From positions 29,008,847 through 29,072,846 of the forward strand of contig NC_134851.1 of the NCBI RefSeq assembly GCF_965363235.1: a stretch of DNA of 64,000 bases, in the 5' to 3' direction. This document shows, in pieces, positions 40,501 to 55,500 of the stretch. The notes beneath the pieces are model-generated. The model made no database searches. It saw only the letters and a list, made by a program, of their open reading frames with translations, and was not told the DNA's origin. This DNA is from Mytilus galloprovincialis (Eukaryota > Mollusca > Bivalvia > Mytilida > Mytilidae). Position numbers and translations under genes: made by a program. The first letter of the stretch is position 1; each line of letters opens with the position of its first letter.

Positions 40501-43500
40501 GAGTTGTCCCACCTGGACCTTTTGACCCATTTGACCTCTACCTATTGCACCACCTACAACCATCAACTTTGGACCTCGAGCACAGCAGTATTTGCAGCTC
40601 AGTATGCCTCCTTCCGCTGACCACACTCTTATATTGCTATCTGAAAACGATGGATTCTTCATCCGAATTTTATCAGTTACCTTTGACGGCGATGATATTT
40701 TCGTGGATGGTGTGAGGTACAAATGAACCCTTGGCCTCTGGGAACTCATAGTGAAAAAGAAACCAGATTCGTTCGACGCTGACGACCTTGACGACTTTGA
40801 AGAGATCCTGAAAAGTTTAGGTGCCATGTATCAATGCAATTCCACACTCTTAAAAACGGCGAAGGCGAACAAGAGTTACAATGAAGGAAATCGTATCCCA
40901 CATCTACCAGAGGGATGAGTTTGGCAGTGGGCTGCCAGTCGTGTTTCTTCCTGCCAGTTTCAAGCAGATTCTCCATCGCTTGGAACTGTGTTGCTGCAGC
41001 TTACCGGCAGGAAATAATGGTGTGCGCAACGAAATTGTGTCGATTATTGATGCTATGAAAAAGGGTAGACATATCATTTTGAGGAATATAAGGCGCTTCA
41101 TCGTAGCTTCCTATAAATAAATGATGCAAATAATAAAAGGTTACGCACGAAAGTACGACTACGGTAGGACAGGACTGTTTGACACAGTAGCCTTGAAAGG
41201 TGTTGAAAAATGTGGTTGGTAAAGTGGTATAAACCATCTACTACTTCGTCAACGCTAAAAATACATACATTATGTCTGACATCCTTACAATCACCGAAGG
41301 ATTGACTTTCGATGAAAGTCTCCAGGGATTTATCAGGTTCACGAATACGAACCTCAAACTGGTACCAACCTGAATAATAAAGGTGATATCCTAATCAATA
41401 TCGAAACCCAAGACTTATTACTCCATCCCGCTGAAAGTTATCTTTTGGTAGAGGGGCAACTGCAAAAGAACGACAGTAGTGCATATGCTGATGCAGATCT
41501 AGTGTCTCTCTTTCACAATGGAATCATGTATCTCTTCTCTCAGGCCAGCTAATCGAACATATCAATAACCCAGGCGTTGCCACTACCATGTTGGATATTC
41601 TGATTTATCACGACGATTTCTCCAAATCCCAAGGTCTCAACCAGCTGTGGTGCATGGATTCATCTACCGAAGCTGAGACCGAAAACACAGGGTTCGCAGC
41701 ACGTCAGGGTAAAATTATCCCCAAACCTGCCAACAAAGGAGCTTTATCATTCACAATACCCCTGACACATATTTTCGGCTTTTCAGACGACTACGACAAG
41801 ATCGTATGCGTATTAAAGCATGCATTGTCACTAGTGTGCGTGATTCAGACGCCGATTTTATGCACTGAGCCGCCGCAGTCAACGATGTGGCAAAAAATAT
41901 TCTGAGTCAGATCTCTTGGTTCGTTCTTCACGTCACCCCATCAGACAAAAACAAGATGCGGCTGTACAAAACCATACAAAGTAAAAGTAAAATCGACTGT
42001 GGATTTTGCATGAGGCAGTGTGATTCTATCACCGTTCCCAAAAACACACAATTCAACTGGCGCCTATCTGCCACAAGTGGTACCTAAAAGCCTAGATATA
42101 CAATCGTTGCAATCCAAACCGACAAAATTGTGGATAAGACCCATGACGCCGCCGTGTGCGATCACTGTCGATTGCGGAACATAGATATTACTGTCAACAC
42201 TGAACGCTACCCAGCCGTCGTATTTAACGCCTTTATTACCCAAAATAGGGTTGCCAGAGTGTTCAAGGAGGCTGCAGACATCAGAAAGAAACTCTACAAC
42301 ATGGTCACCCTCCTCAGGAACGGAGGGGTCAACACCGATACCTCTGATTTCACAGGCTTATAGCCGGTGTATATCATCTATGCAAGTCATCAGTCCGAGC
42401 GGCTGAAAGAATCCACGGTGGACATCCAGATACGAGCCGAATTCGATCGCAATGTTTCCGCCAACACCGAAGCATTTGCACTTGGAATCTCCGACATAGT
42501 TCTTTACTTCGAATCTGACGGACACAAGATGAACGTCGTGTTTGAAGCCTGAAAATAAATGAACAACATTATTTTGCAGCAATTCGTAAGTAAAACCGAT
42601 CTAACGCAGGGGTTCTCGTTCATAGTATCCGGGAACCATAGCCAAATTCATACCCGCTTCAATCCACTAAAAATTAGAAAGAATTATGAGATGTCATTGG
42701 TAAATCATGAGACCTACTACGTATACTCCATCCCCAACATTCACACAGGTTCCGATGGCATCAACGATGAAATACAGCGACAGCTGCGGGTCAACAAACA
42801 CAAAGCCAAAATCATTATCGATGCAAATCGGAAACCCTAAGAGCATCACTAACTCTCGCCAGGCACTACAAAGAAGATTTCAACTTTACAAATAGCCGCA
42901 ACACCGTCTTGGGATTAGAACGGCAAATTTACACCTACGATAGGGCTATACAGAAGGGTAACATATTGTTAGTATCATCAACATCATCAGCATCCAGCTG
43001 GCAAATAGCGGTATTATCTATGGGAGCTATGTTAATGGAAAGCAGTAATCCACCATCTGTTGTTTCTTTCCCGGTGTCGATCCTGGTATGAAGAGCCCCC
43101 CAAAAAAACTGGTGTACTTACCAGTGACCCTGAAAACCATCAATCGCATGTGCAGTTATCTCACCGATCAGGATGGTGACCCCATCAAACTCCGCGGCGA
43201 ACACCTCACTATCCATTTTCATCTTCTAAGGGAATAAATAATAACTGAACACGATAATGGTTTGAAAGGTCAAGTAAAAAAACTACACTGGGCTGCCAAG
43301 AAAGGTTGTCAAGTCTCCATTTGTTTGTCCCATGCAAACCTGTAATGCGAACACAAGATGTGGCTCACCTCTCGGCAGGTTAAAAGATTATATAACTTCT
43401 TCAAAAAGTTACTTGTGTTATTAATCTGGAGCAGAGTACCACCCAGATAAAGAAAACATAAAAAAAGGTGGATACCTACACATGTTCGTAGGGTTGGCAA

Positions 43501-46500
43501 TGAGGGCATTTCACATGGTATCTAAAACCATTCTATCTGCCTTGGGTATTGGAGACTTGATTCCTTTGGGTGGTGTACCCGTCAACAAGGTATTGGGATC
43601 ATGAGTTTACCTGAAACTTGGTGGATGCGTTTGAAATTTCAAGATATTTTAATTCTGGTATCTATGGTAAATTTATTTGCACAGTGAATCCCAGTGGTAA
43701 CGATCTCTACCTCAACCCTCAAACGCCAAGATCACCTATGATGATGGACTTTAATTGAGGCGTGCACGTGGTTAGCAATTCAACGACGAAGCCGATCTGA
43801 TATTAGGTGCTACCAGCACTTTCAAAGACACTCCTCCTCGGTATGCTCCTATAAAAAAATGAACAATTTAGATTCTGGGTACCGGCAACTAAAGATTTGT
43901 ACCTCCTGAGCCTTATTCTCTCTCTGATCAGACATACCTTGTGTTTATTATGTGGCTTTTTTCTCTTTTCTTTCACAAAGGTACATTGGCAGGTAAAAAT
44001 TCCAGGTCAAATTAGCCAAACGCCCAGGTGTAAATCATAGGTAAGGGTCTAAGGTCCAATGGGTCAAAAGGTCCAGGTGGGACAACTCACGGTTTGTCCT
44101 CACCATGGGTCCAAAGTTAGATTTAAAAAAAATGCCTCACCCCAACTTTTAAAGGAGTGTAAAAATTTCCCTACGGAAATACTTTTTTAGCCACTAGGTG
44201 GAAGTCGTAGGTAATGGGCTAGGGTCCAATGGTCAAAAAGGTCCAGGTGGGACAACTCATAGTTTGTCTTCACCATAGGTCCGAACTTAGGTCTTAAGGG
44301 TCAAACATGCCTCCCCCAACTTTTCAAAAGTCTGTCAAAAATTCCCTACGGCAATACTTTTTTACCCACTAGGTGCAAATGATAAGTAATGGTCTAAGGT
44401 CCGATGGGTCAAAAGGTCCAGGTGGGACAACTCATGGTTTGTCCTCACCATGGGTCCAAAGTTAGATTTTAAAAAAATGCCTTACCCCAATTTTTAAAAG
44501 AGTGTCAAAAATTCCCTACGGCATTACTTTTTTAGCCACTAGGTGGAAATGGTAGGTAATGGGCTACGGTCCAATGGGTCAAAAGGTCCAGGTGGGACAA
44601 CTCATGGTTTGTCCTCAACATGGGTCCAAAGTTAGATTTAAAAAAAAAGCCTTACCCCAATTTTTAAAAGAGTGTAAAAAAATTCCCTACGGCAATACTT
44701 TTTTAGCCTTTAGGTGGAAATGGTAGGTAATGGGCTAGGGTCCGATGGGCCAAAAGGTCCAGGTGGGACAACTCGAGTTTGTCTTCATCATAGGTCCGAA
44801 CTTAGGTCTTAAGGGTCAAACATGCCTATCCCAACTTTTCAAAAGTCTGTCAAAAATTCCCTACGGCAATACTTTTTTACCCACTAGGTGCAAATGATAG
44901 GTAAGGGTCTAAGGTCTAATGGGTCAAAAGGTCAAGGTGGGACAACTCATGGTTTGTCCTCACCATGGGTCCAAAGTTAGATTTCAAAAGAATGCCTTAC
45001 CCCAATTTTTAAAGGAGTGTAAAAAATTCCCTACGGCAATACTTTTTTAGCTACTAGGTGGAAATGTTAGGTAATGGGCTAGGGTCCAATGGTCCAAAAG
45101 GTCCAGGTGGGACAACTCATAGTTTGTCTTCACCATAGGTCCGAACTTAGGTCTTAAGGGTCAAACATGCCTACCCCAAATTTTCAAAAGTCTGTCAAAA
45201 ATTCCCTACGGCAATACTTTTTTACCCACTAGGTGCAAATGATAGGTAAGGGTCTAAGGTCTAATGGGTCAAAAGGTCAAGGTGGGACAACTCATGGTTT
45301 GTCCTCACCATGGGTCCAAAGTTAGATTTCAAAAGAATGCCTTACCCCAATTTTTAAAGGAGTGTAAAAAATTCCCTACGGCAATACTTTTTTAGCCACT
45401 AGGTGGAAATGTTAGGTAATGGGCTAGGGTCCAATGGTCCAAAAGGTCCAGGTGGGACAACTCATAGTTTGTCTTCACCATAGGTCCGAACTTAGGTCTT
45501 AAGGGTCAAACATGCCTACCCCAAATTTTCAAAAGTCTGTCAAAAATTCCCTACGGCAATACTTGTTTACCCACTAGGTGCAAATGATAGGTAAGGGTCT
45601 AAGGTCTAATGGGTCAAAAGGTCAAGGTGGGACAACTCATGGTTTGTCCTCACCATGGGTCCAAAGTTAGATTTCAAAAGAATGCCTTACCCCAATTTTT
45701 AAAGGAGTGTAAAAAATTCCCTACGGCAATACTTTTTTAGCCACTAGGTGGAAATGTTAGGTAATGGGCTAGGGTCCAATGGTCCAAAAGGTCCAGGTGG
45801 GACAACTCATAGTTTGTCTTCACCATAGGTCCGAACTTAGGTCTTAAGGGTCAAACATGCCTACCCCAAATTTTCAAAAGTCTGTCAAAAATTCCCTACG
45901 GCAATACTTGTTCACCCACTAGGTGCAAATGATAGGTAAGGGTCTAAGGTCTAATGGGTCAAAAGGTCAAGGTGGGACAACTCATGGTTTGTCCTCACCA
46001 TGGGTCCAAAGTTAGATTTCAAAAGAATGCCTTACCCCAATTTTTAAAGGAGTGTAAAAATTTCCCTACGGCAATACTTTTTTAGCCACTAGGTGGAAAT
46101 GTTAGGTAATGGGCTAGGGTCCAATGGTCCAAAAGGTCCAGGTTGGACAACTCATAGTTTGTCTTCACCATAGGTCCGAACTTAGGTCTTAAGGGCCAAA
46201 CATGCCTACCCCAAATTTTCAAAAGTCTGTCAAAAATTCCCTACGGCAATACTTGTTTACCCACTAGGTGCAAATGATAGGTAAGGGTCTAAGGTCTAAT
46301 GGATCAAAAGGTCAAGGTGGGACAACTCATGGTTTGTCCTCAACATGGGTCCAAAGTTAGATTTCAAAAGAATGCCTTACCCCAATTTTTAAAGGAGTGT
46401 AAAAAATTCCCTACGGCAATACTTTTTTAGCCACTAGGTGGAAATGTTAGGTAATGGGCTAGGGTCCAATGGTCCAAAAGGTCCAGGTGGGACAACTCAT

Positions 46501-49500
46501 AGTTTGTCTTCACCTTAGGTCCGAACTTAGGTCTTAAGGGTCAAACATGCCTACCCCAAATTTTCAAAAGTCTGTCAAAAATTCCCTACGGCAATACTTT
46601 TTTACCCACTAGGTGCAAATGATAGGTAAGGGTCTAAGGTCTAATGGGTCAAAAGGTCAAGGTGGGACAACTCATGGTTTGTCCTCACCATGGGTCCAAA
46701 GTTAGATTTCAAAAGAATGCCTTACCCCAATTTTTAAAGGAGTGTAAAAAATTCCCTACGGCAATACTTTTTTAGCCACTAGGTGGAAATGTTAGGTAAT
46801 GGGCTAGGGTCCAATGGTCCAAAAGGTCCAGGTGGGACAACTCATAGTTTGTCTTCACCATAGGTCCGAACTTAGGTCTTAAGGGTCAAACATGCCTACC
46901 CCAAATTTTCAAAAGTCTGTCAAAAATTCCCTACGGCAATACTTTTTTACCCACTAGGTGCAAATGATAGGTAAGGGTCTAAGGTCTAATGGGTCAAAAG
47001 GTCAAGGTGGGACAACTCATGGTTTGTCCTCACCATGGGTCCAAAGTTAGATTTTAAAAGAATGCCTTACCCCAATTTTTAAAGGAGTGTAAAACATTCC
47101 CTACGGCAATACTTTTTTAGCCACTAGGTGGAAATGTTAGGTAATGGGCTAGGGTCCAATGGTCCAAAAGGTCCAGGTGGGACAACTCATAGTTTGTCTT
47201 CACCATAGGTCCGAACTTAGGTCTTAAGGGTCAAACATGCCTACCCCAAATTTTCAAAAGTCTGTCAAAAATTCCCTACGGCAATACTTGTTTACCCACT
47301 AGGTGCAAATGATAGGTAAGGGTCTAAGGTCTAATGGGTCAAAAGGTCAAGGTGGGACAACTCATGGTTTGTCCTCACCATGGGTCCAAAGTTAGATTTC
47401 AAAAGAATGCCTTACCCCAATTTTTAAAGGAGTGTAAAAAATTCCCTACGGCAATACTTTTTTAGCCACTAGGTGGAAATGTTAGGTAATGGGCTAGGGT
47501 CCAATGGTCCAAAAGGTCCAGGTGGGACAACTCATAGTTTGTCTTCACCATAGGTCCGAACTTAGGTCTTAAGGGTCAAACATGCCTACCCCAAATTTTC
47601 AAAAGTCTGTCAAAAATTCCCTACGGCAATACTTGTTTACCCACTAGGTGCAAATGATAGGTAAGGGTCTAAGGTCTAATGGGTCAAAAGGTCAAGGTGG
47701 GACAACTCATGGTTTGTCCTCACCATGGGTCCAAAGTTAGATTTCAAAAGAATGCCTTTCCCCAATTTTTAAAGGAGTGTAAAAAATTCCCTACGGCAAT
47801 ACTTTTTTAGCCACTAGGTGGAAATGTTAGGTAATGGGCTAGGGTCCAATGGTCCAAAAGGTCCAGGTGGGACAACTCATAGTTTGTCTTCACCATAGGT
47901 CCGAACTTAGGTCTTAAGGGCCAAACATGCCTACCCCAAATTTTCAAAAGTCTGTCAAAAATTCCCTACGGCAATACTTGTTTACCCACTAGGTGCAAAT
48001 GATAGGTAAGGGTCTAAGGTCTAATGGGTCAAAAGGTCAAGGTGGGACAACTCATGGTTTGTCCTCACCATGGGTCCAAAGTTAGATTTCAAAAGAATGC
48101 CTTACCCCAATTTTTAAAGGAGTGTAAAAAATTCCCTACGGCAATACTTTTTTAGCCACTAGGTGGAAATGTTAGGTAATGGGCTAGGGTCCAATGGTCC
48201 AAAAGGTCCAGGTGGGACAACTCATAGTTTGTCTTCACCTTAGGTCCGAACTTAGGTCTTAAGGGTCAAACATGCCTACCCCAAATTTTCAAAAGTCTGT
48301 CAAAAATTCCCTACGGCAATACTTTTTTACCCACTAGGTGCAAATGATAGGTAAGGGTCTAAGGTCTAATGGGTCAAAAGGTCAAGGTGGGACAACTCAT
48401 GGTTTGTCCTCACCATGGGTCCAAAGTTAGATTTCAAAAGAATGCCTTACCCCAATTTTTAAAGGAGTGTAAAAAATTCCCTACGGCAATACTTTTTTAG
48501 CCACTAGGTGGAAATGTTAGGTAATGGGCTAGGGTCCAATGGTCCAAAAGGTCCAGGTGGGACAACTCATAGTTTGTCTTCACCATAGGTCCGAACTTAG
48601 GTCTTAAGGGTCAAACATGCCTACCCCAAATTTTCAAAAGTCTATCAAAAATTCCCTACGGCAATACTTTTTTACCCACTAGGTGCAAATGATAGGTAAG
48701 GGTCTAAGGTCTAATGGGTCAAAAGGTCAAGGTGGGACAACTCATGGTTTGTCCTCACCATGGGTCCAAAGTTAGATTTCAAAAGAATGCCTTACCCCAA
48801 TTTTTAAAGGAGTGTAAAACATTCCCTACGGCAATACTTTTTTAGCCACTAGGTGGAAATGTTAGGTAATGGGCTAGGGTCCAATGGTCCAAAAGGTCCA
48901 GGTGGGACAACTCATAGTTTGTCTTCACCATAGGTCCGAACTTAGGTCTTAAGGGTCAAACATGCCTACCCCAAATTTTCAAAAGTCTGTCAAAAATTCC
49001 CTACGGCAATACTTGTTTACCCACTAGGTGCAAATGATAGGTAAGGGTCTAAGGTCTAATGGGTCAAAAGGTCAAGGTGGGACAACTCATGGTTTGTCCT
49101 CACCATGGGTCCAAAGTTAGATTTCAAAAGAATGCCTTACCCCAATTTTTAAAGGAGTGTAAAAAATTCCCTACGGCAATACTTTTTTAGCCACTAGGTG
49201 GAAATGTTAGGTAATGGGCTAGGGTCCAATGGTCCAAAAGGTCCAGGTGGGACAACTCATAGTTTGTCTTCACCATAGGTCCGAACTTAGGTCTTAAGGG
49301 CCAAACATGCCTACCCCAAATTTTCAAAAGTCTGTCAAAAATTCCCTACGGCAATACTTGTTTACCCACTAGGTGCAAATGATAGGTAAGGGTCTAAGGT
49401 CTAATGGGTCAAAAGGTCAAGGTGGGACAACTCATGGTTTGTCCTCACCATGGGTCCAAAGTTAGATTTCAAAAGAATGCCTTACCCCAATTTTTAAAGG

Positions 49501-52500
49501 AGTGTAAAAAATTCCCTACGGCAATACTTTTTTAGCCACTAGGTGGAAATGTTAGGTAATGGGCTAGGGTCCAATGGTCCAAAAGGTCCAGGTGGGACAA
49601 CTCATAGTTTGTCTTCACCATAGGTCTGAACTTAGGTCTTAAGGGTCAAACATGCCTACCCCAAATTTTCAAAAGTCTGTCAAAAATTCCCTACGGCAAT
49701 ACTTGTTTACCCACTAGGTGCAAATGATAGGTAAGGGTCTAAGGTCTAATGGGTCAAAAGGTCAAGGTGGGACAACTCATGGTTTGTCCTCACCATGGGT
49801 CCAAAGTTAGATTTCAAAAGAATGCCTTACCCCAATTTTTAAAGGAGTGTAAAAAATTCCCTACGGCAATACTTTTTTAGCCACTAGGTGGAAATGTTAG
49901 GTAATGGGCTAGGGTCCAATGGTCCAAAAGGTCCAGGTGGGACAACTCATAGTTTGTCTTCACCATAGGTCCGAACTTAGGTCTTAAGGGTCAAACATGC
50001 CTACCCCAAATTTTCAAAAGTCTGTCAAAAATTCCCTACGGCAATACTTGTTTACCCACTAGGTGCAAATGATAGGTAAGGGTCTAAGGTCTAATGGGTC
50101 AAAAGGTCAAGGTGGGACAACTCATGGTTTGTCCTCACCATGGGTCCAAAGTTAGATTTCAAAAGAATGCCTTACCCCAATTTTTAAAGGAGTGTAAAAA
50201 ATTCCCTACGGCAATACTTTTTTAGCCACTAGGTGGAAATGTTAGGTAATGGGCTAGGGTCCAATGGTCCAAAAGGTCCAGGTGGGACAACTCATAGTTT
50301 GTCTTCACCATAGGTCCGAACTTAGGTCTTAAGGGCCAAACATGCCTACCCCAAATTTTCAAAAGTCTGTCAAAAATTCCCTACGGCAATACTTGTTTAC
50401 CCACTAGGTGCAAATGATAGGTAAGGGTCTAAGGTCTAATGGGTCAAAAGGTCAAGGTGGGACAACTCATGGTTTGTCCTCACCATGGGTCCAAAGTTAG
50501 ATTTCAAAAGAATGCCTTACCCCAATTTTTAAAGGAGTGTAAAAAATTCCCTACGGCAATACTTTTTTAGCCACTAGGTGGAAATGTTAGGTAATGGGCT
50601 AGGGTCCAATGGTCCAAAAGGTCCAGGTGGGACAACTCATAGTTTGTCTTCACCATAGGTCCGAACTTAGGTCTTAAGGGTCAAACATGCCTACCCCAAA
50701 TTTTCAAAAGTCTGTCAAAAATTCCCTACGGCAATACTTGTTTACCCACTAGGTGCAAATGATAGGTAAGGGTCTAAGGTCTAATGGGTCAAAAGGTCAA
50801 GGTGGGACAACTCATGGTTTGTCCTCACCATGGGTCCAAAGTTAGATTTCAAAAGAATGCCTTACCCCAATTTTTAAAGGAGTGTAAAAAATTCCCTACG
50901 GCAATACTTTTTTAGCCACTAGGTGGAAATGTTAGGTAATGGGCTAGGGTCCAATGGTCCAAAAGGTCCAGGTGGGACAACTCATAGTTTGTCTTCACCT
51001 TAGGTCCGAACTTAGGTCTTAAGGGTCAAACATGCCTACCCCAAATTTTCAAAAGTCTGTCAAAAATTCCCTACGGCAATACTTTTTTACCCACTAGGTG
51101 CAAATGATAGGTAAGGGTCTAAGGTCTAATGGGTCAAAAGGTCAAGGTGGGACAACTCATGGTTTGTCCTCACCATGGGTCCAAAGTTAGATTTCAAAAG
51201 AATGCCTTACCCCAATTTTTAAAGGAGTGTAAAACATTCCCTACGGCAATACTTTTTTAGCCACTAGGTGGAAATGTTAGGTAATGGGCTAGGGTCCAAT
51301 GGTCCAAAAGGTCCAGGTGGGACAACTCATAGTTTGTCTTCACCATAGGTCCGAACTTAGGTCTTAAGGGTCAAACATGCCTACCCCAAATTTTCAAAAG
51401 TCTGTCAAAAATTCCCTACGGCAATACTTGTTTACCCACTAGGTGCAAATGATAGGTAAGGGTCTAAGGTCCAATGGCCCAAATGGCCCAGGTGGGAAAA
51501 TTTCACCATAGGTCCAAAGGTAGGTTTCTTTTATAAATTGCTAATTTATATTTTTCGTGCACACCATACATTAAGTACAACAAATAAACATTTCGTATAA
51601 TCAAATGTGAGCGCATTCCGCTTGTTCAGAAGAAGAATCTTTTGTCAAAACAAATTTGTCTGACAAAAAAATAGCAAAGCACGAGTGCAATTTTCTATTC
51701 TTGTAATGCAAAACTATTGATACTTTTTAGGAACTACTTGACAGGATGCCGAGACTATGGAAAGCTATTTCGTACAATATCACAAAATTGATTTCTTATG
51801 GAAACGTCGATGTCATGTAACAACAATTTTGCCAGCATTTAAATAAGTGCATAGCTATTTACTATTCTTCATACACTATTTAAAATTGCGCGCAGCACGC
51901 TGTTTGGTATATGAAAAGCGAATAAAGTAATGAACAGGAAATTACATGTTAATTAAAAAAAAACCATTAAATAGTGTCTTCGGCTGCTCACTCATATGTA
52001 AAAACAGATTATTTTGTGATTATATGATTGATAAAAACATTTAAAGTACGTTTGAATCTTATGCAACTTTTGGGTTTATAGACATATCTGAAAACTGGCT
52101 GCTAGCGAAGTGGCTGCTAGCTTGAGCCTGGTCAGACCTAATAGGCCTCAAAAGAATTTTCTACTTTTTGCGTGATACTTTTTTTATTTCATAATTGATA
52201 GGCATGGGAGATACTTTTATTAAGTACAAATTGCGTTAAAAAAAGCAACAGCAACCTATATTTTTTTTTACTAAAACATACTACAATTTTCTTTAATACG
52301 GTTTTGTTCTTAAAATCAACATTCAAAGGCTCGAGAGAGAAAAAAGGCTACAGTACTATTGTACACGTTTATGACTGAGAAAATAAAATAGTTTGTCTTG
52401 TCTTGTCGTTTTATGGGAAAATCAATTGTTTGCCCCCCCCCCCCCCCCCCGAAAATGAAATGGTTGCTGCCTAAGACATGTACTAAAAAAAATGGCGATG

Positions 52501-55500
52501 GTCAGTTTATTTTGCTGTTGAGCATAGTTTACAAAGTTATTGCATATCGGTTTTCTTTAATAAAATAAAATGCATATATTTGGGCTAGTGAACAGGATAA
52601 AGAAGAAAAAACGGATTACTTTTGAAAAGTCACAAAATACATTCTCATGTTGTACCGTTGTACCACTGTCCCAGGTTAGGGGAGGATTATGATCCCGCGA
52701 ACATGATTACCCCTCCCCCCATTATGTATGTATGTGCCTATTCCATGTCAGGAGCCTGTAATTCAGTGGTTGTCGTTTTTTTATGGGTTACATATTTGTT
52801 TTTATGAATTATGACATGTGAGAAGCAAAATGTATGTTTAACACGCATATTCATTAGAATATTTTTTTGTATGGAGCGCGAGAGGGTCAAAAAGCGGAAT
52901 TGAGTATTGCGTTATTCAAAATCAATTTCTCGACCATGCTTTCATGGCATCACTTAAGTATTTGCAGGCACACCAGCAGCTGCCCTTAGTCAATGCACTA
53001 CTGTTGTGGCCACAAAAAACTTGTCCCGTGTTGACGTAAAGCGAATGTAGCGCTCCTCCCTTGACGATGGTTGTTTTTGGTCTACGACATATTGACCTAT
53101 CCAGTGCTGTTGCAATTTGTTGATAACTGTTTTTTAGTCTATAAACTGTTGACTTATGCACATTAAATCGATCCACTACGTCAGTAACACTCATGCAAGC
53201 ATCAACCATTCCAAGAGCCATCTGACGGTCATTTTCGGAGAGGCCTGGTTGACGCCCCATGCAATTTTTTCAAACGTTTATGTGTTTTTCTTACCAATGG
53301 TGTGTTTCTGAACGTTAGTGCAAAAACAAATTAAATTTCGTCTTAAAAGTACAGGTGCAGAAGGTAAAACATCAATTACACGCGCAAAGCTAAAATGGCG
53401 CAAAATCAATCACCTGGAAAAAAGTACGACTGCTTAAAAATACAGGTAATACTAAGGATTATATCAATGATGTTTATTAAAAAAAAATCCAGAAACAACC
53501 AAAAACAATTTTAAAAAAAAGTGTTGCTAAACTTTTTTGGCTCAGTATAGGTTAATTTAATTATTTAGGAATTGTTTAATCATGTCATTGTTTTAATGTC
53601 ATTTACAATGATTATTTTATTTGACGACACATTTGTTCTGCTATATACACACGATTATCTCTGCCTTTGCCTTTACTTGTATTGATTTATTTGAAATAGA
53701 AAAGCATGTAAATGATAAATTTATAGAAACCACCATTGCAGAGTGCTGGAATGTGACAAGAAATCAATGCCACCAAAAATTACAATTATAGATCACCACA
53801 CAGCCTTCAACAATGAGTAAAATCAATGTCCATAATCAGCTATAAATATTACAAAACAACAATGCAAATATAGAACAATTCAAACTAGAAAATTTCAAAT
53901 AGCCCTCAGTAACTGAAATGATCCGAAATAGTGCGATACACAGATTATCAGTTTTGTACATACATAATTATATTGACTGAAAAGATTCACATTATGACTG
54001 ACTAAATTATGCTATTACTAGATAGTAATATCTATTAAACCGATTATCTTTACTTTTCCACTTTAAGGATGAACGACATATTAAGTTCATGGTTAATCAT
54101 GAAGAGACATAAAAAAAGAAATATCATTTTTTTTTGTTATCTGTTAGAAGTCAAGCCTACTAAAATGGTACAGCCTCGGTGGTTTAGTATTCTTATAGAA
54201 TATTTTGCATTATAATTGAATATAAAATCTATGAAAAATTTATATGTGTTTACATGCATACGTATGTGTTTAAGTCGACTTCTGCGGGTGTCTGGGACAT
54301 TCTTAATACAATGTATCTTGATATACAAAAAGCAACATGGATTTCAACCAATATTTTGTCTTTTCATAATTAATATCGAAGTTTAATTCGGTTATGTTAC
54401 AAATATAGCATATACCATACCACATCAAGAAGGGGGAAAACATTACAACTACGATGACAAAACAACTAAAAGCAACACGGTAGGGAGGACTAACACATAT
54501 TGGTGTGTATGTTCATTGGACATACTGTACTTGCTAAGGCAGTATTATATACCTGCAATTATTTTAGTCAGCTACAGCTATTTAGTGGACAACAAACTCC
54601 TGTTTTGACACATCAAGTAATGAATGAGCAAGATAAATAAAATAACATGTTTAAGGTTTGAATTATAATTTTTGCAGGGTGGAACGTTGCCTCCAGTATT
54701 GTATATTCAAGCGGACAACTGCTGGCGGGAAAACAAAAATAAAAATGTGTTTTATCGTTTTGCGAGTTACTGGTGCACATGAAAGTATTTCAAGAGGTAG
54801 ACATTTGATATCTTATAGCCCACAGTAATCATACTACTGTTATATAATAGAATTCCTATCTAAAAAAATTCAGGGAATACAATCATGACAATGGACACAC
54901 GTATTTTTATGCCCCACCTACGATAGTAGAGGGGCATTATGTTTTCTGGTCTGTGCGTCCGTTCGTCCGTTCGTCTGTTCGTCCGTCCGTTCGTCCGTCC
55001 GTCCGTTCGTCCGTCTGTCCCGCTTCAGGTTAAAGTTTTTGGTCAAGGTAGTTTTTGATGAAGTTGAAGTCCAATCAACTTCAAACTTAGTACACATGTT
55101 CCCTATGATATAATCTTTCTAATTTTAATGCCAAATTAGAGTTTTTATCCCAATGTCACGGTCCACTGAACATAGAAAATGAAAGTGCGAGTGGGGCATT
55201 CGTGTACTGAGGACACATTCTTGTTCCTACTGAATTGATCGCGGTGATTCCTCCTACCATTTTTATAAGGGTCGTATCATTATGTATTAACATGAATAAC
55301 TGTATCCAAATGAACATGATGAATAAGATATAATAAAGCGAGAAAATATACCGACGGAGAATCATAATGAAAAGTCGATTAAAATAAATCATCTCAATAT
55401 TCAACAGTAAAACAACTAAGACAAACCATTACATAAAAATATAAAGTAACTCCAATACCACCGGAAAACTCGGGTAACAGCTCTTCAAGGAACACCCGTC